From assembly GCA_028274465.1 (NCBI GenBank), contig CM051457.1, forward strand, positions 49,694,362 through 49,758,361: 64,000 bases of DNA, read 5' to 3'. Under the pieces are notes generated by a model, which saw nothing but the letters and a program-made list of their open reading frames with translations, made no database searches and was not told the origin of the DNA. Positions 1 to 12,010 of the stretch are shown here, piece by piece. Both the position numbers and the translations under genes were made by a program. This DNA comes from Plantago ovata. Lineage: Eukaryota > Streptophyta > Magnoliopsida > Lamiales > Plantaginaceae. Each line of letters opens with the position of its first letter. The stretch's first letter is position 1.

Positions 1-816
1 CACTCCGGCAAAAACTAGCAACAGCAGCTGCATCAGGTACTCTGCTTTCTTTTGTCCTTGCCAATCCATCTACCATCAATCATTCATTTACCATAAGTCA
101 CATTCTCAAATTTCAAGAAATCGAAATGGAAATGTAAAAGACCACTTAAAATTTAAGATGTAGGCTCTAATAGACATCAAATTTCAAATGCAGATCATCA
201 GTAAACACCATAACACCGAGGGTAAGGATAGGATTTACAGTTCTGCAAAACTTAATTCATGATACACCGGATCAACAAGGAACAGATCGATCAAACAGAA
301 TGATGAAACAAAAAAGGAATAACAATTTCAAGCAAAAGGGGGTTTTCATATACGGAAATCAGAATCTCGAATTGAATTTTGATCTCTACGCTTCTCAGAC
401 TAAAACAACGCAACGATTGCTGGTAATCAATGAAACAATAAAAAGGAAGAAGATCCATTACAACAGAAGCATGAGAAATTCGTACCTTAGCTGAATTTTC
501 AGACTGAATCGGAGAGAGTGATGTAAATGGGGAAGAAAGAAACAAACATTCCAAGCAATAAATACTTCACAAACATTCTGTTGCATTTAATAGCAGATAA
601 TGAAAAACAAAACAAAGATAATGCAGCTCACAAACAAATAATAGCATACAATTGAGCTATACAGATTTTCAGATTCGAGAATTCAAACTAAATTACATAA
701 ACCCATGGACAAACAATGGTGAATCTGAAATTACTAACCTTCCTCTGCAAAAAGCAAGCTACTTTCGACTGGATGTAGTTTAATGAATCTGCAAACAACT
801 CGAATTTGAAAGGCAT
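1..816 (-). CDS. 5' end of a probable host gene, three exons, runs off the left edge
   Basis: I do not recognise the product. On the minus strand an ATG at 816 opens a 26-codon exon (816-739, starting MPFKFELFADS) ending at a GTTAGT donor. A second exon (577-486) lies between a CAACAG acceptor and a GTACGA donor. A third begins at 41 after a GCAG acceptor and runs off the window (residues VPDAAAVASFCRS). One frame stays open across all three exons and the phases agree (78 nt, then 92 nt ending in phase 2). A TATA box lies about 145 bp upstream of the ATG. The first two exons could instead be untranslated leader, with the real start further left. The splice model is inference; the open phase-consistent frame is what can be seen. 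Confidence 0.38.
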
Positions 817-957
817 TATCAGAAAAAGTGATTTAATTGACACGAAAATGGAATTGGGGAAGAACCTAGGGTTACGATTTCTTACAGATTTGGGGAAGAA
901 CTCGGCTGCTCGAAGAAAACAGTGAGAAACGCACTTGTATTTTTTTTTACATCTTCC

Positions 958-964
958 TTTTATA
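958..964 (-). promoter_or_regulatory. TATA box for the minus-strand gene at the left edge
   Basis: The minus strand reads CCACTATAAAAGG here, a strong plant TATA box. Transcription would be expected to start about 30 bp downstream, near 930, giving a leader of roughly 110 bp before the ATG at 816. Confidence 0.45.
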
Positions 965-1289
965 GTGGCAGCTACCAACTTGTGCCATTGTGTAATAATT
1001 TAGGAAACAGAAGGGTTTCGTAGTAATTTCATGTAGGTGAGCAAAATACACCATACGGTGTGTTTCAAAACCGCACCCCCCTAGTCTTTGTAAATAGACC
1101 TGGTGTTGTGTTTTAAAAGTTTTTCGGGCCAGCCAGGCGGGCTGCAAACACACTTAAAAGAGTAACCAAATCAGTGTGTTTGTGTTGGTCAACTGTATTA
1201 TTTTGCGAAACACACCCAACCACACCCAACCAATCAGGCCCTAAGTCCGGATTCTCATACAGTTTCGTGGTCAAGGTTAGTGGGGGTAA

Positions 1290-1935
1290 AAAGATCATAA
1301 AAGGAGAATAGCGAAAACGAAAAGAACAAACTGAGCAATTTACCTTCAACGGACTACAAACCGAATAAACCGAGCCAAACGGAGAAAAACAGAGCGGAGC
1401 CAAAACGGAACAAAGCAACGGAACAGATCGGAGGACTGCACTATAACAGACAGATATCAACGCACTCAGAAAATGAAACACAATCTCAATCGAGGTTCGA
1501 ATTAACAACCCAAAACAGAGTCGAAACACTACTTACCGGACGGGAACAAATCAAAATGGGACGGAGTAAGTACGGACAGAGCAGTGAGCACGAACGCCAG
1601 AAACGGAGTCGGACCGATCTGGACGAAGCGGAGGGGATAGAACGGCGTGCGAAACGGAACAGAGGGCGGCGCGGCGGAACGGAATCGGAGCAGCGAGCAC
1701 GCAAATCGGTGCGGACAGAACGGAACAGAGGCGACGGCGGACGGAGCGGCTCGGCGGTGGCACGGAATGGATCGATCGATCTGGACAGCACGGGGCGAAT
1801 CGGAACGGCGGCGCGGCACGAACCGGAGCTGACGACGGCGATGAACGGCGGCGGCAGCTGCTGAGATTTCTTCTTTTCTCTTTTCTCTTTTCTCTTCTCT
1901 CTTTCTTTCTCTCCCTTTCTTTTTGTTTTGACGGA
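1290..1935 (-). other. GC-rich leader-like stretch, unassigned
   Basis: On the minus strand this starts with a purine-rich tract (GA/AAG repeats, 1865-1925), continues into CpG-rich degenerate repeats built on CCGTTCCGTTC-like units, and meets a consensus donor GTAAGT at 1536-1531. This is the look of a plant 5' leader exon, or of the R-U5 part of an unidentified LTR. The reading frames across it are low-complexity Arg/Ser/Pro and resemble no protein family I know, so I do not call a protein. Confidence 0.25.
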
Positions 1936-2099
1936 AAGCAAATGAGAATGAGGGTGATGGTAATGGATTAGGGTTAGGGTTGAATAATCAGATGGGCCGG
2001 TCAATGGGCCAAGAGATTTGGGCCGGTCCAATTCGAATTTGGACTTTTAAAATCAGCTTGCTAGCTGATCCAAAATGAAACGGGCCGAAATAAATTTAT

Positions 2100-2395
2100 G
2101 CGAACTATCAAACGACGAATTCAATTGCGCGGGGGAAAAAAATTAAATAATTACAAACTAAAATAAATTATTTAGATAATTAAATAATTAAAATAAATAA
2201 TTAAAAACATACGGGCCGTTAAAAACATGCGGAGGTGACCAACAGCTCACCCGCCATCCGCCCGCGTTTTGGCGGGTGACCAAAGTTTTAACCGCGGTCG
2301 GTTTTTGACCAAAACGATAACCGTCAAATGCGTAGTTTGTTTGCGGGCGGTTATGCGGGCAGGCGGCTTTTATGTACACCCCTACTAACGACCAT
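2100..2395. other. AT-rich then GC-rich intergenic block, hAT-like right end
   Basis: No gene seen. The right part carries repeated GCGGGCGGTT-type motifs and ends TGTACACCCCTA, which resembles the terminal inverted repeat of plant hAT elements (TAGGGGTGTACA read inward). I could not find a matching left end, so this is at most an eroded hAT-type MITE end. Confidence 0.2.
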
Positions 2396-2713
2396 CTTTG
2401 ATCCCATACGGGTTTGAGATAGTTTCACTCTATATCATTTGTTACGACTCCACCACTGAATCGGTCCCATACACATATCATTTTTATTAATATTGTCCAC
2501 TTTAGTCCAGAACCTTGCATGAGTTTGTTTTTTAAATTGTCCGAAAGATAATAACCCGTGGCGATGCCACGACATAATTTCCCTGATGTCTAGATTACTA
2601 AAAGACATTACAATATAATGAAATTATTTGATGATTATTTGAGTATATCTAAAATCGATCACGTACACATATCATTGTATTATGATATTGTCCGCTTTGC
2701 TCCACACTGTTAC

Positions 2714-3210
2714 TGTATCGACCCGGCCAGTAAAAGGCCGAGACCCAACGTGTTGGGCCCGAGAGGTTACTCATGACGAACCCAGACACGTCTCGATGGT
2801 ATGATATTGTCTGCTTCGGACCTGAGCCCGCACAGATATATCTTTGATATCACCCAAAAGGCCTCATACAATGGGAGAGTGGTGGTCAACATATATACTC
2901 TTTATCCATTCAATCATAAGCGATGTGGGATGCGGGGTATCACAATCTACCCCTTTAAATTCTCGATGTCCTCGGACCAACCATCCGTGCAGGATTCTAA
3001 AGGTGGCCCCTATGGGCTCAAGAGGTGGCTCCCACCGCCCATACGGTGTAACACATTGACCCGTATAGCACTCACTTCTTGCAAATCGTCCGACTGTGAT
3101 ACCACTTGTAACGACCCGACCACCAATTGGCCGACGAGGTTACTCATGACAAACTCATAAATGTCTCGATGGTATGATATTGTCCGCTTTGAACTTGAGC
3201 TCGTACATAT
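2714..3210 (-). mobile_element. TRIM (short LTR element) with two LTRs
   Basis: Left LTR 2714-2944 (231 bp, TGTATCGACCC to GGTATCACA), a 162-bp interior, and a second, incomplete LTR from 3107. Read on the minus strand, the LTR is followed by TGGTATCACAGTCGG, which fits a primer-binding site for initiator tRNA-Met, and the other LTR is preceded by the polypurine tract AAAGGGGTAGAT. No coding capacity, as expected for TRIMs. The same LTR family recurs at 8950-9150, 9903-10138, 18017-18245, 18990-19192 and, as a clean solo copy, 29340-29538. Old and broken. Confidence 0.7.
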
Positions 3211-3214
3211 TTAA

Positions 3215-4480
3215 TTTATAAATTTAAAATTAATATAAAAAAAAACATTCGGGTCATCCGAGCCAAACCCGGAAATTTCCGAGTTTAGCCCGAACCCAGA
3301 CTTAGACAAATCCAATGACCCGGGGCCCGGACCGTAAGAGACCTGGTGCAGACAGACCGACAAAACCGGTTCGGGTCTGGCCCGGACTCCGGGTCCGGAC
3401 CCATTCGGCCCACTCCTAAAATAGAGTATGATATATAATAAGGGAACTTGCCGGATTTTTCATTTTCTTTTTGTCACCTTCATAACACAGGTAAAAGCTC
3501 AGTAGAGTTTTTAAATCAAATTCATCTCTGGCACGGTAGAACAAACACCGCCTCTTTTGGTACTAACAAATTAATATAAATGTGCAATTTAGTACTGACG
3601 GATAACAACCCGTGCAAATTGAGATGGAATGTTATTACTGAGTATCCATATTAATGGGACACATGCAAACTCCAATACCAAATATAATTTAGGGCGATTT
3701 ACATATAGACTCCCTGTTAGATTCATTTCTTACAGATGGGTGACCTCTTTATTATGAATTACATCTGGACCCTATGTTAGATCATTTAATTACATTTAGG
3801 TCCACAAATTTTACTTTTAACGATTTAAATTGTGAAAATTATATGTTTACCCTAGTCCAATATCACATTGTCTGTCACAAAAACAACTTCAGTACTTTTT
3901 ATTTATCGCACATTAGACCCAAGTATTTTCTATTTACAAAAATCGACACCACATATTTAAAATTAAGAGTCACATATTTTTTTTAAGAGTGACATATTGT
4001 AAATAATTTCTCTTTTCATTTTTATTATATTTCTTTTATTTTAATTTTTTTTTAATCTTCTTTTTCAAATCTTTGGTACCGGAGCAAGCTCCAACCGGTC
4101 ATTCAACTTATTATGCACCCAGATTCAACTAATGATAAAGTGGTCATCCAAATGCAACTTGTGTATCTACCAAGGGAGAAAGGTGTAAATATCCCTATAA
4201 TTTATTTATTTTAGTGTGAAATATGTTTTTAATAGTTAATGGTTATTTGAGTACAGAAGAAAAAATCATAAGCGTGTAAATGAGCGATTAATACTATATA
4301 GAATAGCTTTTTTTAATACTATATAGAGTATAGTATACATTAACTGAAATATTGAATTAACATATATAATGTAAAGAAAACTCACAAAAGTATTAATCAC
4401 CAAAGAGAGGAAAATAATATTAAAAATAAGAATTGAAAGAGAATAATGGCGTCAGAAGCTATAAGAATTTTTTAAATAAA
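3215..4480. other. Intergenic DNA without a recognisable gene
   Basis: A short A-tract is followed by a GC-rich run of CCGG/CCCGG-type low complexity (3250-3420). The rest is AT-rich DNA with no convincing reading frame; the 70-codon frame at 3774-3986 has no recognisable domain. Confidence 0.5.
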
Positions 4481-4483
4481 CAA

Positions 4484-4590
4484 CATATTTAGAAAATATG
4501 TTTTGCCATAATGCCACATAGTGTGAGCACACTTGCAATGGTGTTCTTTGCTCAAATAAAAACCTAGCTTTCATATATTAATAATAGATT
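4484..4590 (-). repeat. Helitron-like 5' terminal block
   Basis: On the minus strand this reads TATTAATATATGAAAGCTAGG, then a stem-loop with arms GAACACC and GTGTGCTC, then CACACTATGTGGCATTATGG. The block recurs at 5879-5996, 13640-13730, 17067-17160 (plus strand) and 22190-22325. An AT-rich start with a nearby hairpin fits plant Helitron 5' ends. The family assignment is inference; the repeat itself is plain. Confidence 0.4.
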
Positions 4591-5878
4591 AGTCGTCATG
4601 TGACATTGTTTTTCTAAAATCATTTGTGACCACACCATCCCTTAACCCCATAAACATATCACTTTTATGATATTATCCGATTTGCTCCAAACCCTTGCAT
4701 GAGTTTAGTTTTTAGACAATAGCTTTACATTCAAAATACCAACAGAGGTGGATATTGTTTCACTTTTTTTAATATTTTTCAAATGGTAGATGTAAAATTT
4801 GAGCCACAAGTTTTTAAATATTATATTATAAAAATTTAAAGTCTATATTTTCATAATATAATTCACTTAGCTTTTTTATCATTATAGTTTAAGAGTAATT
4901 TATAGTCAAAGTCGAACACGGTTGATCGGTCAAAATTAAAATGAGACAATTATTCATAAATGTAATATATTTTTGTAGATGATTTATTTATTTTGAATCT
5001 TTTAGGTTAATTTGGACCACAAATTATATTGTATGGTAACATAATTGATAAAATAAATTATACCTTTTCACATAATAGGCTTAAGCACGTGTTAATTTCC
5101 ACCCTAGAAACCCTATTGAATCTTTAACTTCAATTTTGAGTACAAATTACTTCTAAATTATATCGGAACATAATTAAATGAAGTATCATATATATTATCA
5201 ATGTAACCATGTATAATATAATTTATGATCAAAATAGATTTTATTCATATGGGTCTTTATTTAAATAGCAATACAACTATTAATATAATTTGTTCATTTC
5301 TCAAACTAAATTGAACCTTCTAATTCTAATGCACTAAAAGTGTTAAAGTCACACCTGAATGGTTATTTAGAGATCATTTTATCTTATTTTTAAATTTTTT
5401 ATACATATCTAATTTTATTTACCATAAACTATGAAATAAAATGCTCAAAATATGTTTTTATTCAAGACTTTTGTGCGTCGTCCTTTCTTTTTTCATGAAT
5501 CTCGGTAATAATTTCTTTTGTTGAATAAAATTATTTCAGCCGGAAAAAGATCGGTCTCTTTTTGTGCAACGATATGCCGTTTAGAAGGATATTAATTTTT
5601 ATTTTGAAATCTTTCAACTTCTACTAAAATTATTTTGATATTACATATAGTTAAATTTCTTATTTATTTATTCATTTATTTATTATATATGAATATGTAT
5701 TTAATGATTTTGGTCTAGGGCCCGATCAACTTTTATTATAAATACAGAAATGAATATGTATATTTTTAGTGAATCAACTTGGATGACAATGAATTAAATT
5801 GTAGTAGTACTAATGAAATAATGAAATGGGAGTTACAAAACATGAATAAAAAAATAAATTAAAAATACAATAAAATAA

Positions 5879-5996
5879 TTTAGAAAATATGTTTTGTCAT
5901 AATGCCACATAGTGTGAACACACTTGCAATGGTGTTCTTTGCCCAAATAAAAACCTAGCTTTCATATATTAATAGATAGATAGATAGATAGATAGA
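5879..5996 (-). repeat. Helitron-like 5' terminal block with (GATA)n
   Basis: Same block as at 4484-4590. Here the minus strand begins with TC directly after an A (TCTATTAATATATGAAAG), as expected for a Helitron inserted between A and T. The outer side is a (GATA)n microsatellite at about 5972-5996. Confidence 0.45.
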
Positions 5997-6173
5997 TTGT
6001 ACTATTTTATTTTATCTTTAATAAATTTTGCCGTTTCAAAAAACAATTCTACAAACAACAATGTTCTTAAACAATAAGAAAATTAAAACCCTCTTCCCTC
6101 TTAATATAATATAAATTAGGTTAGAGTTATTGATGTTTTTTATGTTAAAAAACTTTCCCTTACTATAAACTAA

Positions 6174-7489
6174 CTAGTTTACAACCCGTCGAAAATCGAC
6201 GGGTATATTAATTTTATGCTTTTAATACTTAAATAACGATCTAGTTGATACACAAATTCATCGCTTATATTAATTTTGTGTTTTTAATATTTAAATACTT
6301 TTAATATTTAAATAACTATCTAGTTCTGAACCCGTCGGAAATCGATAGGTTTATTAATTTTGTGGTTTTATAAAATAACGATCTAATTGATACACAAATT
6401 CAAAGGTTTAAGTTATAAGCTGTCTATATTTATCAAAATGTGTCCAAATTATAAAGTCACGCGTCATAGATTACATAAAAGCTCCCCGTGGGTGAGTTCG
6501 TGACCTTAGGTGATAGGTTTCATAATTAGTTCATACTGTGTATAATCATCATCTTTTAATATGTAAGTATTTATCAACTTTGGCTCAAACTATAAAGGCA
6601 CACGTCATAGATTATAAAGCCACTGCGTTTGCTATACAAATTTGTGATCTAGGTGATATGTATCATGGTTACCATTAGAATCTCATATGGTGTAGGGTAA
6701 TTGTCTTATATGTGACAATATTTAAAAAATTGGCTCAAACTCTAAAGTCACACATCATTGCTTACAAAAAGTTTCCCGTGAAATTTGAATTTGTGACTTA
6801 GGTGATAAATTTCTTGATTAGAACCTCATATGGTGGTGTATGGTCTTATATGGTGTAAGGCAAGTGAATGAATCCCATCCCCTAGCAATACGGTTACAAA
6901 CGTGGTCTTATATCAATAACAAAAGAAAATAAAAAAGATCTCGATTTATATGAAATTAAATGAAGCAGTTCTAGAAATTCCATACTCTCATCAATATACG
7001 TTCTGTAATTGTTGCATGTTTATTAATGCACTGTCCAATCACTAATTATTTACGACGCATTATTTTTATTTTAAGATAGACTTATTAACTTAAACTCATT
7101 TGCTTACTACCACATGATATCTTATTCCATAAAATATGTAAGTTTATTAGATATGATGGAGATGATGGAGCATGCACACATTTTACAGCAGTGTTTAAGT
7201 TACGAAAGACCAAAAAATGCAGCCCTATATATAAAACTTGAGAACTTTTTAATAAATATTTTATTATAATCAACGCGAGTCATTGAATTTCATGTTATTT
7301 GAATGTATTTTCTTGGTTCAATATCATAATTAGTGCTCGATCCATTCCATTCAAAACTTTTTAAGGCTTTTTTTAAATTTTTTTTACCATAAATGATCTT
7401 TTAAAGAAAATCAAATTTATTACTAACTTTTTTACTTTACATAAAACACCAATTTAAAATTTTCAAATACAAATTTATAATCAAACATG

Positions 7490-7490
<1 letters not shown>
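6174..7490 (-). mobile_element. Candidate non-autonomous Helitron
   Basis: On the minus strand the left end reads a perfect 8-bp-stem hairpin (6185-6203, CCCGTCGA/TCGACGGG, 3-nt loop), seven bases, then CTAG followed by T. This is the textbook Helitron 3' terminus. The right end would be TCATGTTTG preceded by A at 7490, giving 1317 bp. No Rep/helicase coding. A second, weaker end of the same type lies at about 6327-6352. The 5' end is only the minimal TC and so is uncertain. The copy in X' spans 22501-23818. Confidence 0.4.

Positions 7491-7561
<71 letters not shown>
7487..7561. repeat. (AAT)n microsatellite
   Basis: About 25 units of AAT/ATA mark the right edge of duplication X. The frames through it give runs of Ile or Tyr and are not genes. 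The matching array in X' (23819-23870) is shorter and grades into AAAT units. Confidence 0.95.
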
Positions 7562-7564
<3 letters not shown>

Positions 7565-7786
7565 GAGGCCCTGTCTACTTTTTCGCGCCTTAAGTGCTTG
7601 TGTGTTAGTCATTCCAATGATGTTAGGAGTGGTGTTTTCCTTTTTTCTAGACTTAGCTTTTGTATTCAGAAAGGGGTGGGAGCACAACTTGTTTCCCGAC
7701 TTCCTTCCAATTTTGCGTGATTAATAAAAGTCTAGTTTAATTAAAAAAAATAAAAAATAAAAAAAAAAAAATAATAATAATAATAC
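7562..7786 (+). mobile_element. Probable LINE/retroposon 3' end with A-rich tail
   Basis: About 170 bp of unique sequence end in TTAATAAAAGTC and then an A-rich tail (7740-7770). That looks like the 5'-truncated 3' end of a LINE or a SINE-like retroposon. No domain can be read, so the class is a guess from the tail and the AATAAA-like signal. Confidence 0.3.
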
Positions 7787-8677
7787 AAATTTGATGGACT
7801 TTTAAGGGTGCCCGGGTGGTAAGGGCATTAGAGTAATATGGTGGGGCATATGAATCAAGACCCTATGTTGTTTGAATATTTGTAGTGTTAAGGTGGTTAA
7901 AGAGTAGTGTATGAGTAGGAGAAGAGTATATTAGTTTAGTCGTTGCCCAAAAAGATATTCCACATCTCACGAATAATTGCAGTTAAATTGATAGTTTTGT
8001 ATCAAATACTAATAAAAGAAATAAAAGAGTTGAAGATATATTTATTGTACATAAATTGTTGGTTTTGTATCAAATAATAACAAAAATAATAAAAGAGTTA
8101 AAAAAGATTGGCGAAAGATTATCCCTAACTTTTGTTAATGGTCATTGCATAACTAACTGCTATAGAAATTTGGCAAGATAAAAAAGTGAGAGAACCATAA
8201 CGTTCTATGAATATTGTATATTTAACATTTTTCACATATATCATCCCGCCCTCTATAATAATTTGCTTCCAAGGGCAGTCACAATCAACCTACAGTATCA
8301 TTACATAATTTAGAAGATTGGTCAATGTTCCTACAAAGTATAATAATCGAGCCACATTTGAGCCTGATATTAGGATTCGGCAAACATAAAGCCAAAAACT
8401 CAACTAAATATACATCTTTTCTATGCTAGTGCTAGGTTCATTCAGATATATACTGTCTGAACTTATAACTCAATTGAGTTTTCCCAAACATAATTGTAAT
8501 ATAGTTAATGATCTACGCAACCACCTCATTAATCGGAGCAAAAATGGTCAGCTTTTAAATTTTCGAACCAAAGTTGTCATTGATTAGTGTTTTGATTTGG
8601 TAGCAGAGTACTTTTAGTTTTATGATGCCCCTCTAATCTTATAAATTCTCTATTTAGGGCTTGAATATATTTTCAAC

Positions 8678-8887
8678 TTATATAGTGGTAAAAATGGCTC
8701 TATATAGGAAATACATGCCATCACTAACATGATCTAGAACAGAATGATATTTTCTCTTGACTATCACAGTGATTTGATATGTTGTACCACGAATAAATAT
8801 ATCATCGCGCACATTGAATTCAACTTCCCCGTCATTCACCCCAAATAGCACCATCTTAACATTCAAAAACAAATCTACAAATTCCAT
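8678..8887 (-). CDS. Short unrecognised reading frame carried in element arms
   Basis: A 69-residue frame (MEFVDLFLNVKMVLFGVNDG to the end). A near-identical frame sits in B (19265-19474, plus strand) and a partial one near 10917-11060. The product is not recognised and there is no domain or signal peptide. It may be a fragment of host coding DNA captured by the element, or chance. Copy number comes from the repeat, not from selection. Confidence 0.2.
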   Translation of the reverse strand: MEFVDLFLNVKMVLFGVNDGEVEFNVRDDIFIRGTTYQITVIVKRKYHSVLDHVSDGMYFLYRAIFTTI

Positions 8888-8949
8888 AATCTTATACCAC
8901 TAGTGGCACATGATAAATTCAACCACGCTTGTTGCTCTTTTGCTTCCTA

Positions 8950-9150
8950 CCCTTTGGGCCAGCAAGGTTACCAATGACGAATCCACACACGTCGCAATGG
9001 TATGATATCATCCGCTTTAGACCTGAGCCCTCACGAATTTACTTTTTATAATACCCAAAAGCCCTCATAGAATGCAAGAGTGATGGTCTAACATATATAC
9101 CATTTATCCCGTTCACTTATAATTAAGCGATGTGGATGTGGGGATTACAG
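8950..9150 (-). repeat. TRIM LTR piece inside element A
   Basis: Matches the TRIM LTR at 2714-2944 (GGTATGATATCATCCGC, AGCGATGTGGATGTGGGG). Incomplete at its left end. A more diverged relative follows at about 9220-9345. Confidence 0.6.
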
Positions 9151-9784
9151 TTACACAGGTTTGATTTTTGAATCACTTATAAGGCGTCATGAATATTTCA
9201 AATTAATACTGTACATCTCACTTGTACGATATTATCCGCTTTTGACCCGATCTGACAATGTTTGATCTTGAAATCATCCAAAATACCTCATACCATTTTA
9301 AAGTGTATGATTGCATGCCGACTTACATATTCTTTATGCCAGCAATAAAAGTTGACGCTTTTGTACTCGGCTAACAAAGAAGATTACACCATTATTTTAG
9401 TCAAGTCTTACTTTGTTTTTTTAATCCAAAATTTTGTAGTTGTGCCAAGTTTTGTAACCGACCCCAAGAGTTGGTCATGCCATGAGGTTCTTTAACAATT
9501 TTTTATTTTTGGTAGGTAGCTAGGGGTTACAAAATTAAATGAGTTTTTATAAAAAAATAAAAAAGAAATAAGATACAATAAACTAATTTAGAAAATAATA
9601 TTTGGGCAAAATGCCACATAGTGTGAACCCAAATATTTGATATTATTTTGAGCTAAAATAATCACTAATACTCGAGATAACATATTTTTTACTTATCTTT
9701 ATTTCAATAAAATGTGAGGACCTCTTAAACGCTATATACATACTTAGTTTTATGGCGTTAGTTCTAAATATGTCATCATAATTT

Positions 9785-10138
9785 AGACCAGAGGTGGCCC
9801 CTACGGGATCAAGAGGTGGCTCCACCGCTCATACGGTGTAGCACTTTGCCCCGCATGGCACTTAGTTCCTGCAATTTCAGATAATCCCGACCTGATACCA
9901 TTTGCAATGACCCGACCACTAATGGGCTGAGACCCGGCATGTTGGGCCGGTGAGGTTACCAATGACGAACCCACACACGTCTCGATGGTATGATATTATC
10001 CACTTTGGACATGAGTCCTCACGGATTTACTTTTGATAACACTCAAAAGGCCCCATACCATGTGAGAGTGATGATTTAACATATATACCATTTATCCCGT
10101 TCACTCATAATTAAGCGATTTGGATGCAGGGATTATAG
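9785..10138 (-). repeat. TRIM interior plus LTR inside element A
   Basis: The interior (9785-9902) includes the minus-strand primer-binding site TGGTATCAGGTCGG, and the LTR runs from 9903 to about 10138. It matches the TRIM at 2714-3210 part for part. The inverted copy is at 18017-18360. Old and broken. Confidence 0.6.
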
Positions 10139-12010
10139 TTACACACAAGTTTGATTTTTGAATCACTCATAAGGCTTTCATGGCTATGTCAAATTAATAC
10201 TGTACATCTCACTTGTACGATATTATCCGCTTTTGACCCGATCCGACACAGGTTGATTTTGAAAGCATCCAAAATACCTCATATTATTTTAAAGTGTATG
10301 ATTGTATGCCTACTTACATATTCTTTATGCCACCAACTCATGTGAAACGCCTTTAAGATCTCCCTTGTTCCATTTTAAAATTTCTAAGGTTGATTTTTCT
10401 TCAAACTTATTACACGATCAAAAAAATAATAATACTAAATTATGAAATAAACTTAAATATATTTTTCTAATATAACTTTATTATGTACTAATTATGTGTA
10501 ATTTAGAAATAATTTATGAGCAAAGTTTGAAAAAAAAACTTTGGTACTATAAAATAAAACTTGACGCTCTTGGTACTCGGCTAATCAATAAAGGTTTAGC
10601 AACTTCTTCACGATCAATAAGGTTACTACCTTCTAGTACTATTACACCATTATTTTGGTCATGTCTTACTTTGTAGTATTTTTATGTTTAACGTGAGCAT
10701 GTTTTCCATATGAACTCTCTTTCAAAAATCAAGACTCAAATTCTTATACATATTTATTTCAAGATTCATATACATACATATATGGTCATATACAATGAAT
10801 AAGGGTTATTAAATACATTAAATATGGTTATTTATTAGAAATGAAAAAGAATTTAAAATGCAATAAAGTAATTCAAAGAACACCTCTAAGTGTGTTCTTT
10901 GATCAAAACAAAAGTTGAATTCAATGTGCGCGATGATAAATTTATTCGTGGTACAACATATCAAATCACTGTGATAGTCGAGAGAAAATATCATTATGTT
11001 CTAGATCATGTTAGTGACGGCATGTATTTCCTATATAGAGCCATTTTTACCACTATATAAGTTGAAAATATATTCAAGCCCTAAATAGAGAATTTATAAG
11101 ATTAGAAGGGCATCATAAAACTAAAAGTACTCTGCTACAAAATCAAAACACTAATCAATGACAACTTTGGTTCGAAAATTTAAAAGATGACCATTTTTGC
11201 TCCGATTAATGAGGTGGTTACGTAGATCATTAACTATATTATACAGTTATGCTTCGTAAAACTCAATTGAGTTATAAGTTCAGACAATATATATCCGAAT
11301 GAACCTAGCACTGGCATAGAAAAGATGTATATTTAGTTGAGTTTTTGGCTTTATGTTTGTCGAATCCTAATATCAGGCTCAAATGTGGCTCGATTATTAT
11401 ACTTTGTAGGAACATTGACCAATCTTCTAAATTATGTAATGATACTGTAGGTTGATTGTGACTGCCCTTGGAAGCAAATTATTATAGAGGGCGAGATGAT
11501 ATATGTGAAAAATGTTAAATATACAGTATTCATAGAACGTTATGGTTCTCTCACTTTTTTATCTTGCCAAATTTCTATAGCATTTAGTTATGCAATGACC
11601 ATTAACAAAAGTTAGGGATAATCTTTCGCCAATCTTTTTCACTCTTTTATTATTTTTGTTATTATTTGATACAAAACCATCAATTTATGTACAATAAATA
11701 TATCTTCAACTCTTTTATTTCTTTTGTTAGTATTTGATACAAAACTATCAATTTATCTGCAATTATTCGTGAGATGTGGAATATATTTTTGGGCAACGGC
11801 TAAACTAATATACTCTTCTCATACTCATACACTACTCCTTAACCACCTTAACACTACAAATATTCAAAAAACATAGGGTCTTGATTCATATGCCCCACCA
11901 TATTACTCTAATGCCCTTACCATCCGGGCACCCTTAAAAGTCCATCAAATTTGTATTCGGTATATTTACGTAATAGTGAATCAAGAGAGCCGTTTGAATT
12001 TCAAATTCTA

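Larger units (their letters stand above)
5247..7545 (+). repeat. Direct duplication X, copy 1 (2.3 kb)
   Basis: Nearly identical to 21556-23858, by eye about 98 percent. It starts at CATATGGGTCTTTATTT and ends in an (AAT)n microsatellite. Inside are a Helitron-like 5' block followed by (GATA)n, and a Helitron-like 3' end at 6174. No protein-coding gene is visible. Both copies share the internal arrangement, so the mosaic existed before the duplication. Confidence 0.85.
7787..11985. mobile_element. Compound inverted-repeat element A
   Basis: The left arm begins GATGGACTTTTAAGGGTGCC and reappears inverted at the right end (about 10917-11985), so the whole is palindromic with arms of about 1.0-1.1 kb. 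The middle holds TRIM LTR pieces (8950-9150, 9785-10138, a diverged one about 10190-10340) and Helitron-like 5' blocks (about 9590-9640 and 10860-10915). An inverted copy of the whole is B (16315-20370). The best reading is two Helitron-like copies lying head to head. A long-TIR transposon is the alternative, but I find no convincing target-site duplication. Confidence 0.5.

Noticed and set aside
1486-2031. 181-codon Arg/Ser/Pro-rich frame on the minus strand
   Set aside because: Low-complexity translation of CpG-rich degenerate repeats and a GA tract; other frames on both strands are also open there, so openness means little.
2714-3210. Cassandra-type TRIM with 5S promoter
   Set aside because: I looked for 5S rRNA-like sequence in the LTRs and saw none.
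2548-4590. One complete Helitron from the hairpin near 2553 to the 5' block at 4590
   Set aside because: The hairpin CGTGGCATCGCCACG is present but no CTRR terminus follows, and a TRIM lies between; too weak to call a whole element.
7481-7720. Reading frames of poly-Ile or poly-Tyr
   Set aside because: They are translations of the (AAT)n microsatellite.
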